DNA of 28,715 bases from Acidobacteriota bacterium (GTDB taxonomy: Bacteria > Acidobacteriota > Holophagae > Thermotomaculales > Thermotomaculaceae): NCBI GenBank assembly GCA_027038695.1, contig JALWHA010000236.1, positions 1 to 28,715 of the forward strand, written 5' to 3'. Position numbers and translations under genes: made by a program. Position 1 is the stretch's first letter. Each line of letters starts with the position of its first letter. Under the pieces are notes generated by a model. The model saw nothing but the letters and a program-made list of their open reading frames with translations, made no database searches and was not told the DNA's origin. This document shows, in pieces, positions 6,787 to 14,139 of the stretch.

Positions 6787-7819
6787 GACCTCTCCTTATC
6801 TCAGACAAATCCATACTCTCTATGACAGGTTTTCCTAAACCCTTTAAGAGCACAAAGTCAATTTTAGTACCTGCCTTTTTTTTATCTCCCGATATACCAT
6901 CCAATAAATCCTTAATTGAAACACCTTTAATGAAAACGGGAAGCTTAAACAGAGAGATAATCTTCAAGAGTTTTTCAAACTCATATTCGCTTAAATACCC
7001 CTTTTTAAAGGATAAAAAAGAAGCAAAGACCATTCCCGCGGCAACCCCTTCCCCGTGACTTACCATTTTTAACCTTTCAAGGGCATGCCCTAAAGTATGG
7101 CCGAAATTCAAAATCTTTCTTAAACCGCTTTCTTTAAAATCCATTTCAACGACCTCAACCTTTGTTTTTATCGATTGCTCTATGATATATGACAAAGTTC
7201 TTTCATTTTGCGGGTTTAATTCGTTAAATTTTGAAAAAAGATAATCCAAAAGTTCCGGTTTATATATGGCGCCGTATTTAATTACCTCAGCAATACCTAC
7301 GTTAAACTCCCTTCTCGGCAATGTTTTCAAAAAAAACGGAGATATCAGGATAAAATCAGGATTATTAAATGTCCCAATGTAGTTTTTAAACCCCTTAAAA
7401 TTTACCCCGTTTTTCCCGCCTATGGAAGCGTCTACCATTGCCAATAGAGTGGTAGGAACAAAACCGAATGGTATCCCCCTCATAAAAATTGAAGCTGCAA
7501 AGCCTGTAATATCAAGGGTTATCCCTCCGCCTATGCCAATAACAAGGCTTTTTCTGTCGGCACTGTTTTTCAATAAAAAATCTTGTATGCTTAAAACGGT
7601 ATCTATGTTTTTATTAGTTTCATTTGCATCAAACACAAACTTTTTCCTGTCTTCAAGCATGCCTTTGTATTCTTCAAACCTTAACAGTTCGGAATCAACG
7701 ATATAATATATTGATTTTCCGGAAGTAAGTAAGGAATTTAAAAAATCGGGGACTGCTTTAAACTTTTCGGTAAAAATCAAGCATTCACTTTCATTACAGG
7801 ATTTTAATTTTATCTCCAT
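6755..7819 (-). CDS. aroB: 3-dehydroquinate synthase
   Basis: AroB converts DAHP to 3-dehydroquinate, the second step of the shikimate pathway, using NAD and a divalent metal. The 354-residue protein shows the NAD-binding GIGGGITLD at 95-103, PTTLLAMVDASIGGKNGVN (about 122-140), the metal-site segments GIAEVIKYG and NFGHTLGHALE, and SHGEGVAAGM. Length matches the family. AAGG precedes the ATG at 7819, and the gene starts 15 bp after the stop of the bifunctional-nuclease-family gene. Its 3' end overlaps aroD by 32 bp. DAHP synthase, EPSP synthase and chorismate synthase genes are not in the window. Confidence 0.96.
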   Translation of the reverse strand: MEIKLKSCNESECLIFTEKFKAVPDFLNSLLTSGKSIYYIVDSELLRFEEYKGMLEDRKKFVFDANETNKNIDTVLSIQDFLLKNSADRKSLVIGIGGGITLDITGFAASIFMRGIPFGFVPTTLLAMVDASIGGKNGVNFKGFKNYIGTFNNPDFILISPFFLKTLPRREFNVGIAEVIKYGAIYKPELLDYLFSKFNELNPQNERTLSYIIEQSIKTKVEVVEMDFKESGLRKILNFGHTLGHALERLKMVSHGEGVAAGMVFASFLSFKKGYLSEYEFEKLLKIISLFKLPVFIKGVSIKDLLDGISGDKKKAGTKIDFVLLKGLGKPVIESMDLSEIRRGLEDLHKCYGN

Positions 7820-7834
7820 ATGATTGCCTTGAAA

Positions 7835-8224
7835 TTAGTGTTTTTTCAAGAGTTTTTCGTTTATGAAAATAGGCTTCTTATACTTTATGGCAATGGTAAT
7901 GGCATCGGAAGGCCTGGAATCTATCGATATAACCTGTTTATTTTTTTCAAGTTCTATCACGGCAAAATAAACATTATCGGCACTTTCTTTAATGTACACT
8001 CCCTTTAAATCCGCCTCAAAACTCTGAATAAGTTTGCATATTAAATCATGAGGCATAGGCCTCGGGGCTATTACACCTTCAACCTCATTTGCAATGGTAT
8101 TTGCCTCAATTAACCCTATTTTCATTGAAAGGTATCTGTGGCCTGATTTTTCCTTTAAAACAAGAACCGGAGAATTTATTAACGGGTGGTCAAGCAATTC
8201 CTTTAATTCAACCTCAACAAACAT
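7835..8224 (-). CDS. Bifunctional nuclease family protein (DUF151)
   Basis: The 129-residue protein matches the BFN/DUF151 domain: SPVLVLKEKSGHRYLSMKIG, IEANTIANEVEG, the APRPMPHDLI segment and the SIDSRPSDAITIAIKYKKPI hallmark near the C-terminus. Plant and Mycobacterium members have been reported to have DNase and RNase activity; the role in most bacteria is unclear. The start at 8224 is chosen because AGAGG lies just upstream and because an ATG at 8272 would fall upstream of the likely transcription start of the promoter at 8262-8289. It is the first gene of the aro operon, 15 bp before aroB. I see no obvious link to shikimate metabolism, so the pairing may only be co-transcription. Confidence 0.85.
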   Translation of the reverse strand: MFVEVELKELLDHPLINSPVLVLKEKSGHRYLSMKIGLIEANTIANEVEGVIAPRPMPHDLICKLIQSFEADLKGVYIKESADNVYFAVIELEKNKQVISIDSRPSDAITIAIKYKKPIFINEKLLKKH

Positions 8225-8261
8225 ATCAACCTCTCTATTCAAGTATTCTTTTTTCATATAA

Positions 8262-8289
8262 AATATAAGCAAAAACTCAAAAAAGTCAA
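8262..8289 (-). promoter_or_regulatory. Sigma-70-type promoter of the DUF151-aroB-aroD-aroE/K operon
   Basis: On the minus strand, TTGACT (8284-8289) and TATATT (8262-8267) are separated by 16 bp, five of six matches to consensus in each box. It lies between the miaB stop (8302) and the DUF151 start (8224). The expected transcription start near 8255 supports the internal ATG at 8224 over the more upstream one at 8272. Confidence 0.7.
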
Positions 8290-8301
8290 CGAAAGGTTTG
8301 T

Positions 8302-9609
8302 TTAGACCAGCCTGCCTTTAAGACTTGTAAAGGTTGAAGAAATAACCTTAACTTTTACAAACCTGCCGATTAGATCTTCTCCCCTGCCTGCTTCAAAATT
8401 AACGACATGGTTTCCTTCCGTCCTTCCGGTTAGCCTTGTTTTATCCCTCCTGGAAACACTTTCAACAAGCACTTCATAAATCTTTCCTTCCATATTTTTG
8501 TGTTTGATTTCCTGTACCTTTTCCTGATACTTTTGAAGGACAAACAGCCTTTTATCCGCAATTTCTTTAGGAATTTCTTTCTCTTTCAACCTTAACGCCG
8601 CAGTTTTTGCACGAGGAGAATATTTAAAAGAAAAAATATTGTCGTACTGCACTCTGTATATAGCGTCCATTGTCTGTAAAAAATCTTCCTCTTCCTCTCC
8701 GGGAAAAGCAACTATAAAATCCGAAGAAATGATAACATCGGGTATGTAAGAACGAAGCATATCTATCTTTTCAAGATACTCTTCCCTCGTGTACTTCCTT
8801 CCCATTAGTTTTAATATCTTGTTTGAACCTGACTGCATAGGCAAATGAACATATTTGCATATCCTGTCAGAAGATGCTATAACTTTGACCAATTCTTCAT
8901 TAAAGTCTTTGGGATGAGAGGTTAAGAATCGAATTCTTTTTAATTCTTTTATTTTGTCAACCTCAACCAAAACATCTTTGAATCTTTTCCCGTTATAGTT
9001 GTAAGAGTTCACATTCTGCCCTAAAAGTTCAACTTCTTTAATTCCATAATTTTTAATAGCAAAATTAATCTCTTCAATTATATCGTCTAAAGGCCTTGAC
9101 CTTTCCCTTCCCCTTGTATAGGGTACTACACAGTATGTACAGAAGTTGTCGCAACCTTCAATAATTGAAACATAAGCCTTGACCTTTCTTTCCCTGTCAA
9201 CAAGTTCAGGGTTTATTTCAAGGCTTTCCGGGTGGTCTGACGTATCACAGAACCTTTTGCCTTGAATGGATTTTTTTACCGCTTTTTCAATTAAATGCAC
9301 GCTTCTCGTCCCTAAAACAAAATTCAGGTTAGGTATTTTTTTGAATAATTGCTCAGCCTCATGTGAAGCTACACAGCCGGTAACCCCTATTATCTTTTCT
9401 TTTCCGTAGTTTTTTCTAATCACCCCTACCCTTGTGAAAATCTTATGTGCCGCTTTTTCCCTTACACTGCATGTATTCAAGATAAATATATCCGTTTCTT
9501 CGTCTATATCGGTCTGTTCGTACCCGTAAGATTTTAGAATACCCGCCATTTTCTGGCTATCGTATTCATTCATCTGGCAACCCCAGGTTTCTATTTTAAA
9601 TTTAGGCAT
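8302..9609 (-). CDS. miaB: tRNA-2-methylthio-N6-dimethylallyladenosine synthase
   Basis: MiaB is a radical-SAM methylthiotransferase that adds the 2-methylthio group to i6A37 next to the anticodon of tRNAs reading UNN codons. The 435-residue protein has the three domains in order: the N-terminal UPF0004 domain with cluster cysteines C11 (WGCQMN), C47 (NTCSVREKA) and C79; the radical-SAM CXXXCXXC cluster at C153, C157 and C160; and a C-terminal TRAM domain (about 370-435) for RNA binding. Start is supported by GGGAG upstream. NTCSVRE and YTRGRERSR fit MiaB better than MtaB or RimO. It has its own promoter and is a single gene between the pts and aro operons. MiaA, which makes its substrate, is not in the window. 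Confidence 0.96.
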   Translation of the reverse strand: MPKFKIETWGCQMNEYDSQKMAGILKSYGYEQTDIDEETDIFILNTCSVREKAAHKIFTRVGVIRKNYGKEKIIGVTGCVASHEAEQLFKKIPNLNFVLGTRSVHLIEKAVKKSIQGKRFCDTSDHPESLEINPELVDRERKVKAYVSIIEGCDNFCTYCVVPYTRGRERSRPLDDIIEEINFAIKNYGIKEVELLGQNVNSYNYNGKRFKDVLVEVDKIKELKRIRFLTSHPKDFNEELVKVIASSDRICKYVHLPMQSGSNKILKLMGRKYTREEYLEKIDMLRSYIPDVIISSDFIVAFPGEEEEDFLQTMDAIYRVQYDNIFSFKYSPRAKTAALRLKEKEIPKEIADKRLFVLQKYQEKVQEIKHKNMEGKIYEVLVESVSRRDKTRLTGRTEGNHVVNFEAGRGEDLIGRFVKVKVISSTFTSLKGRLV

Positions 9610-9641
9610 GGATACTCCCTTTATTTTACTTTCAAGGAATA

Positions 9642-9669
9642 ATTATAGTATAGGCTTTGAATTTTACAA
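9642..9669 (-). promoter_or_regulatory. Sigma-70-type promoter of miaB
   Basis: On the minus strand, TTGTAA (9664-9669) and a perfect TATAAT (9642-9647) are 16 bp apart, in the 64-bp gap between the ptsI stop and the miaB start. No terminator hairpin is visible after ptsI, so readthrough from the pts genes may add to miaB expression. Confidence 0.65.
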
Positions 9670-9673
9670 GTAT

Positions 9674-11449
9674 TTAGAGCTTGACCTTTGCTAACTTTTC
9701 GTAATCGGGAATTAACTTGTGATTAACAGCCTCAATGTGTTTTTCAATTTGAGATGCACTTTCCATGGTCAATACCCTATCGGCAATATGTTTGCAATCG
9801 CTCACTTTAACGTTTCTTATAATAGATTTAACCAAAGGAATTGTTCTCGGACTCATACTAAATTTCCTTAACCCCATTCCCAAAAGCATAACGGTGAATT
9901 TAGGATTACCTGCCATTTCCCCGCACATCGAAACATCAATACCGGAGTTATTAGCAGCCTCAATTATTCTATTAATCATTCTAATAACCGCCGGGTGAGA
10001 GGGTTTGTATAGGTAATTGACTTTGTCGTTGTTTCTGTCAATGGCAAGACAGTACTGAATTAAATCGTTTGTGCCTATGCTAAAGAAATCAACATACTTA
10101 GCTAAAAGATCCGGAATTTCGGCGGCGGAAGGGACCTCTATCATTATCCCTTTTTTTATATCCTCATTAAAGTGTATGCCTTCATGTTTCATCTCTTCTT
10201 TTGTCTCTTCTAAAAAATCAAGTACTTCTTTTAATTCGTCTACCCCGCTTATAAGTGGGAACATTAATTTTACATTCGTATTTTCACCTGAAAGCCTTAA
10301 AATCGCCCTCAATTGTGTTTTAAATATATCTTTTCTTTTTAAACAAAACCTAACAGCCCTTAAACCTAAAACAGGATTCTGCTCGTCTTTCTCCAATACT
10401 TCGTGGAAAAATTTTTCTCCTCCCAAATCCAATGTTCTTATGGTAACTTCGCCTTTTACTTGAGAACATAATTTTTTATAAAACTCATAATGCTCCTGCT
10501 CTGACGGCAGTTTAGGAGCCAATTTTAAAAATATAAATTCACTTCTATATAAACCTACCCCGTCTGCATTAAATTTTTGCAAGGCAGGAAACTCTTCTGC
10601 AACCTCAACATTTGCAAGTAAATCAACCGATTCTCCGTCTAAAGACATAGACGGTTTTCTGGCTATCTCAAGCAAACTGTTTTGAAAATCAAGCCTTTTC
10701 TGATGCTTTTCTATGTAAACGCTTTTTTCATTTTCCTGAGGCTTAACTATCACTTCCCCTTCTATTCCGTCTACAATTACCATATCGCCGTCTAACACAA
10801 CCTTAGTTACGTTGTGCAATCCTACCACTGTCGGAATATTTAAAGCCTTCGCTATAATAGAAGTGTGAGTAGTTACCCCACCGTAATCAGTAGCGATACC
10901 CACAACTTTTCCGTTATAGAGAATTGATAGATCGGAAGGATGGATAACCTTGGCTACAAGTATGGTATCCTGCTCAAATTCACGCTGCTTGTTAACGTCT
11001 TTTTTGATAAGATTGGCTATAACCCTTGTAGCAATATCCTCCAGGTCTTCTTTTCTCTGTTTAAAATATTCATCGTCCATCCCCTTGAATTTAGCAATTA
11101 TTCCTTTTATAACTTCTTTAAACGCGTATTCTGAATTTACAGACTTTTCTTTAATCAAATTAACCGTTTTCTCAATTAATGATTGGTCTTTTAATATTAA
11201 AAGATGGGTATCGAAAATAGAAAGGTGAGTTGACTCAAGATCTGAATTTAAATTCTGTTTAGCGTCTTCTATTTGTGCTTTGGTCTGCTTTAAGGCGTCT
11301 AAAAAACGTTCAACTTCATCGTCAATATATTCTTTTAAAATATTGTAAAAAGGGATAATAATCTTTGTTTTGTCTTCCAATACTACAGCTTTGCCTATCG
11401 CTACATCAGGTACAATCCCGGTACCTTTCAACTTAATTCTGTTAGACAT
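9674..11449 (-). CDS. ptsI: PTS enzyme I, phosphoenolpyruvate-protein phosphotransferase
   Basis: Enzyme I takes phosphate from phosphoenolpyruvate onto a histidine and hands it to HPr. The 591-residue protein has the HPr-binding N-terminal half, the phosphohistidine H195 in GGVTTHTSIIA (a variant of the usual GGRTSHTAI), and the PEP-binding barrel with LDLGGEKF, GLRAVRFCL, IMIEVPSAA, SIGTNDLIQY and the catalytic cysteine in DVSMCGEMAG. Length fits classical enzyme I, not the longer GAF-bearing PtsP of nitrogen PTS. It starts two bases after the HPr stop, so the two are coupled. No sugar-specific EIIB/EIIC permease is in the window, so its main known partners here are HPr, EIIA(Man) and PtsN. 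Confidence 0.95.
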   Translation of the reverse strand: MSNRIKLKGTGIVPDVAIGKAVVLEDKTKIIIPFYNILKEYIDDEVERFLDALKQTKAQIEDAKQNLNSDLESTHLSIFDTHLLILKDQSLIEKTVNLIKEKSVNSEYAFKEVIKGIIAKFKGMDDEYFKQRKEDLEDIATRVIANLIKKDVNKQREFEQDTILVAKVIHPSDLSILYNGKVVGIATDYGGVTTHTSIIAKALNIPTVVGLHNVTKVVLDGDMVIVDGIEGEVIVKPQENEKSVYIEKHQKRLDFQNSLLEIARKPSMSLDGESVDLLANVEVAEEFPALQKFNADGVGLYRSEFIFLKLAPKLPSEQEHYEFYKKLCSQVKGEVTIRTLDLGGEKFFHEVLEKDEQNPVLGLRAVRFCLKRKDIFKTQLRAILRLSGENTNVKLMFPLISGVDELKEVLDFLEETKEEMKHEGIHFNEDIKKGIMIEVPSAAEIPDLLAKYVDFFSIGTNDLIQYCLAIDRNNDKVNYLYKPSHPAVIRMINRIIEAANNSGIDVSMCGEMAGNPKFTVMLLGMGLRKFSMSPRTIPLVKSIIRNVKVSDCKHIADRVLTMESASQIEKHIEAVNHKLIPDYEKLAKVKL

Positions 11450-11451
11450 AA

Positions 11452-11721
11452 CTACTCTTCTTCCCCAAACCTATCTTCTATTAAATCCTCTATTGCTTTT
11501 ATTGCGTCCTCCTCGTCCTCACCGTTTACAACAAATGTGAGTTCAGTACCTACAGGTGCTGCAAGCAATAATACCCCTAATATGCTTTTCCCGTCTGCCT
11601 CAACATTGTCTTTAAGTATCTTTACTTCAGAGTCATATTGGTCGGCAAGTTGTACAAGTTTAGCTGCGGCCCTTGCATGCAACCCTAATTTATTTTTCAA
11701 GACAAGTTTTTTTTCAATCAT
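11452..11721 (-). CDS. ptsH: PTS phosphocarrier protein HPr
   Basis: HPr is the small cytoplasmic carrier that receives phosphate from enzyme I at a histidine. The 89-residue protein has H15 in the canonical LGLHARAAAKL and S46 in GKSILGVLLLAA. Both regulatory and transfer sites are therefore present. S46 is the target of HPr kinase/phosphorylase, whose gene is two positions upstream in the same operon, so control by serine phosphorylation is expected. The C-terminus is unusually acidic (DLIEDRFGEEE). AAGGGA precedes the ATG, and the gene follows the EIIA stop with one base between. Confidence 0.96.
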   Translation of the reverse strand: MIEKKLVLKNKLGLHARAAAKLVQLADQYDSEVKILKDNVEADGKSILGVLLLAAPVGTELTFVVNGEDEEDAIKAIEDLIEDRFGEEE

Positions 11722-11722
11722 A

Positions 11723-12136
11723 CTATTTCCCTTTTTTCATAGAAAGGATCTCGGCTACTCTGTAGATATTTCTCTGGCCCTGGTTCTTAATCTTTGCCGC
11801 AAATTCACCTAAATCCAGCTCTTTTGACTGTAGAGTAGCGGCTTTTATTATCATCGGCAAATTTACCCCGGTCACTATCTCAAAGTTATATTTATTTGAA
11901 AGGGAAATCATTAAATTTGTAGGTGTTCCGCCAAACATATCGGTTAAGGCAAGAACACCGTCACCGTCATCAAGTTTTTTTACTTTTTTTTCTATTGCCT
12001 TTAATGCAAGATCTGCGTCATCTTCCCACTGAATTGAATAAGATTCAATTTTTTCCCTTTTCCCTATAATCTTAAAACAGGTTCGAATTAAAACATCCGC
12101 TAAATTCCCGTGTGTAACAACTATAATTCCAATCAT
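11723..12136 (-). CDS. PTS EIIA component, mannose family
   Basis: A 137-residue EIIA domain of the mannose-fructose-sorbose family. It begins MIGIIVVTHGNLA, where H9 is the phosphorylated histidine, and it has the GVLALTDMFGGTPTNLM segment typical of the fold. Members normally pass phosphate to an EIIB, but no EIIB, EIIC or EIID gene lies nearby. Lone copies between hprK and HPr are known in several Proteobacteria and Acidobacteria and are thought to be regulatory. GGGGGA precedes the ATG. It lies 17 bp after hprK. No rapZ gene, which often sits between them, is present. Confidence 0.9.
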   Translation of the reverse strand: MIGIIVVTHGNLADVLIRTCFKIIGKREKIESYSIQWEDDADLALKAIEKKVKKLDDGDGVLALTDMFGGTPTNLMISLSNKYNFEIVTGVNLPMIIKAATLQSKELDLGEFAAKIKNQGQRNIYRVAEILSMKKGK

Positions 12137-12153
12137 GTCAATCCCCCGTCAGG

Positions 12154-13128
12154 CTAAAGCCTATTTATCTGACTTAAATAATTCTTTACTATAACTTCAA
12201 CAATTGTGGCAATATTTCTCCCGGGACCTACAGGAATCTCTTTATAATAGGCTTTCGTATTAAAAATTTCATAAACGGAATCTTCTTCTTTTTCTGAAAT
12301 AAAACTTCCCGTAGACAGCAAGTTCTCAAAACTTTCAATATCCCGTTCAGTAAGCCTGGAACTTTTTTTCAACTCCTTCTCCTCTTCCCAACTTATCAGT
12401 CTTATTACTATATCAAGATCTTTTACAGGCCTTAAAGCAGATGGACCGTATATGTTATTTATATCTATTATACCAACTCCTCTTAATTCCATCAAACCAA
12501 AAGCCTGTTTTTTATAATAAGTCCCGGCAATTTTTCCTAACCTGCCTTTATACAACTTAACCAGATCATCCGCCACAAGCCTATGCCCCCTTAAAAGAAG
12601 TTCAAGGGTAGTTTCTGATTTCCCAACACCGCTTTTCCCTAATAACAAAACCCCCATCCCAAAAACATCAATCATACTACCATGAATGACTTTTGTTTCC
12701 ACCAGAGTATTGTGTATTTTATCAAGTATTGTTGAGACAACTATCCTTGCAGGAAGCGTAGTCCTGAGTATAGGCACTGCAAATTTTTCAGCTCTCTTTT
12801 TAATATCACTGCTTACCTCGGCTTTATTGCAAACCAGCAAACAAGAGACATTTCTTTCGTCCATTAAATTAAAAAACTTGTGGATCTTATGTTTGGAATA
12901 AGATAGAAGTTTTTCCAAACCATCCTGCTCGGTAACAATCAAACTTTCAGGTATAACACAGGTTTGCGTCCCTAAAAGAATCTTATCAAGATACTGGTAC
13001 TGTAACGGTACCGTTAATTCCTTTTTTTCAATATGAGAAGTGCCAGCAACATACTCAAAAACAATGTGTTCGGTACTATCCCCCTCAACATTGGCAATCA
13101 ATTCCGAAAGTAAAATTTTAGAATTCAT
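12154..13128 (-). CDS. hprK: HPr kinase/phosphorylase
   Basis: HprK phosphorylates HPr on S46 with ATP or pyrophosphate and also removes that phosphate. The 324-residue protein has an N-terminal HPrK domain and a C-terminal kinase domain with a catalytic histidine (H139 in VIHGSM), P-loop GKSGVGKS at 154-161, the DD acids in VADDLVKL and the family signature LMELRGVGIIDI. The ATG at 13128 overlaps the end of ptsN by 11 bp and gives the usual family length. An in-frame ATG at 13179 would add 17 residues that lie fully inside ptsN and look unlike the family. In low-GC Gram-positives HprK drives catabolite repression; in Gram-negatives with this layout it is thought to gate the PTS relay. Confidence 0.94.
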   Translation of the reverse strand: MNSKILLSELIANVEGDSTEHIVFEYVAGTSHIEKKELTVPLQYQYLDKILLGTQTCVIPESLIVTEQDGLEKLLSYSKHKIHKFFNLMDERNVSCLLVCNKAEVSSDIKKRAEKFAVPILRTTLPARIVVSTILDKIHNTLVETKVIHGSMIDVFGMGVLLLGKSGVGKSETTLELLLRGHRLVADDLVKLYKGRLGKIAGTYYKKQAFGLMELRGVGIIDINNIYGPSALRPVKDLDIVIRLISWEEEKELKKSSRLTERDIESFENLLSTGSFISEKEEDSVYEIFNTKAYYKEIPVGPGRNIATIVEVIVKNYLSQINRL

Positions 13129-13603
13129 ACTCACATTCCCCGGTAATTTCCAATAATTTTTCGCCGGAAAGAAAATCATCTATCCTTGATGAAATTGAAT
13201 GCTTACCTATAAGCCGGGAAATTGCGGCCAGAGCACCTAAGTGCAGAGTAACTTTATTTTTTTTGGTAAAAACTGCAAAAATAATATGTACAGGCTCACC
13301 GTCATGAGACGCAAAGTCTATTCCTTTCCTGGAAAATCCAACAAGTATTACCATATCGGTATTTATCTCGTCAGCCTTACAATGTGGTATGGCAATATGT
13401 TTAATTATACCGGTACTACCTAACTTTTCCCTTTCAACCAATAACTTGAATATCTTTTCAGCGTCATCTTCCCTTTCAACGTAACCTAATTCTTTTAACT
13501 TATAAGCAAGAGACTTTAAAACCTCTGTTTTATCTTCCTCAAACAGTTCAAAAACACACGATTCTTTCACATAATCTCTTAGACAGATTTTGTTTTTCCC
13601 CAT
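13118..13603 (-). CDS. ptsN: PTS IIA-like nitrogen regulatory protein PtsN (EIIA-Ntr)
   Basis: A 161-residue EIIA of the fructose/nitrogen family. The phosphorylated histidine is H74 in HIAIPHCKAD, and the later DFASHDGEPVHIIFAVFTKK segment is typical of PtsN. It lies in the classic rpoN-hpf-ptsN block, where PtsN links phosphate flow through enzyme I and HPr to potassium transport, nitrogen and stress control. A dedicated NPr or PtsP is not seen, so phosphate probably comes from the HPr and enzyme I encoded downstream. AGGGGA precedes the ATG, eight bases after the hpf stop. Confidence 0.92.
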   Translation of the reverse strand: MGKNKICLRDYVKESCVFELFEEDKTEVLKSLAYKLKELGYVEREDDAEKIFKLLVEREKLGSTGIIKHIAIPHCKADEINTDMVILVGFSRKGIDFASHDGEPVHIIFAVFTKKNKVTLHLGALAAISRLIGKHSISSRIDDFLSGEKLLEITGECEYEF

Positions 13604-13611
13604 GAAATCCC

Positions 13612-14139
13612 CTAATCAAGCGTTATCAAATGATAATTTTTTTTATCTTTTTTATAGAGAACACTCATTGCTTCCCTGTTTTCAGCATCCCTGAAAACTA
13701 TAAAATCAGCGTCGTTATTCTCCATCTCCATTATCGCTTCTTCTTTAGTTAAAGGCTTAACGCTTTCAATTCTCCTGTGAGAAATAACAACTTCCTCGCC
13801 GTGAGATGTATTAAGGGTAAAAAAATTCTCTTCTTTAGCGGGTGCTTTCTTTTTTTTTGAGACATATTTATCTTTATTTTTCTTTAATTGCCTTTCAATC
13901 TTATCCAATGCACCTCCGATTGAGGCGTACATGTCGTTTGTGGTTTCCTTGCCGACAACCTTTTCATGCCCTGCCTTTATAACTATCTCAGCCGTGTGTC
14001 TGTGCCTTTCCACAATAAACCTGACCTGAACATCTAAGATATTGTCCGTAAAACGGGATAATTTTGCGAGTTTTTCTTCAGTAAACTTTTTTAAAGCCTC
14101 TGTTACTTCGGTTCCCCTGCCTACAAATTCAATTTTCAT
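13612..14139 (-). CDS. hpf: Long-form ribosome hibernation promoting factor
   Basis: The 175-residue protein has an N-terminal S30AE ribosome-binding domain (about 1-100, with VRFIVERHRHTAEIVIKAG), a lysine-rich linker (KKNKDKYVSKKKKAPAK) and a C-terminal dimerisation domain (about 118-175; IVFRDAENREAMSVLYKK). This two-domain form by itself joins two 70S ribosomes into inactive 100S dimers during slow growth, whereas the short E. coli form also needs RMF. The start is supported by GGAGG. It overlaps the rpoN end by 11 bp, a conserved neighbour pair in Gram-negatives. Confidence 0.95.
   Translation of the reverse strand: MKIEFVGRGTEVTEALKKFTEEKLAKLSRFTDNILDVQVRFIVERHRHTAEIVIKAGHEKVVGKETTNDMYASIGGALDKIERQLKKNKDKYVSKKKKAPAKEENFFTLNTSHGEEVVISHRRIESVKPLTKEEAIMEMENNDADFIVFRDAENREAMSVLYKKDKKNYHLITLD

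Noticed and set aside
7820..8008. Plus-strand ORF starting in the aroB-DUF151 gap
   Set aside because: It lies opposite the DUF151 gene with no plus-strand promoter or ribosome site; a mirror of the coding strand.
8225..8272. Upstream starts (8272 and 8257) for the DUF151 gene
   Set aside because: Neither ATG has a ribosome site, and 8272 lies inside the promoter; the ATG at 8224 has AGAGG just before it.
13129..13179. Longer HprK start at 13179
   Set aside because: The extra 17 residues lie fully inside ptsN in another frame and do not resemble the HPrK N-terminus; the ATG at 13128 gives family length.
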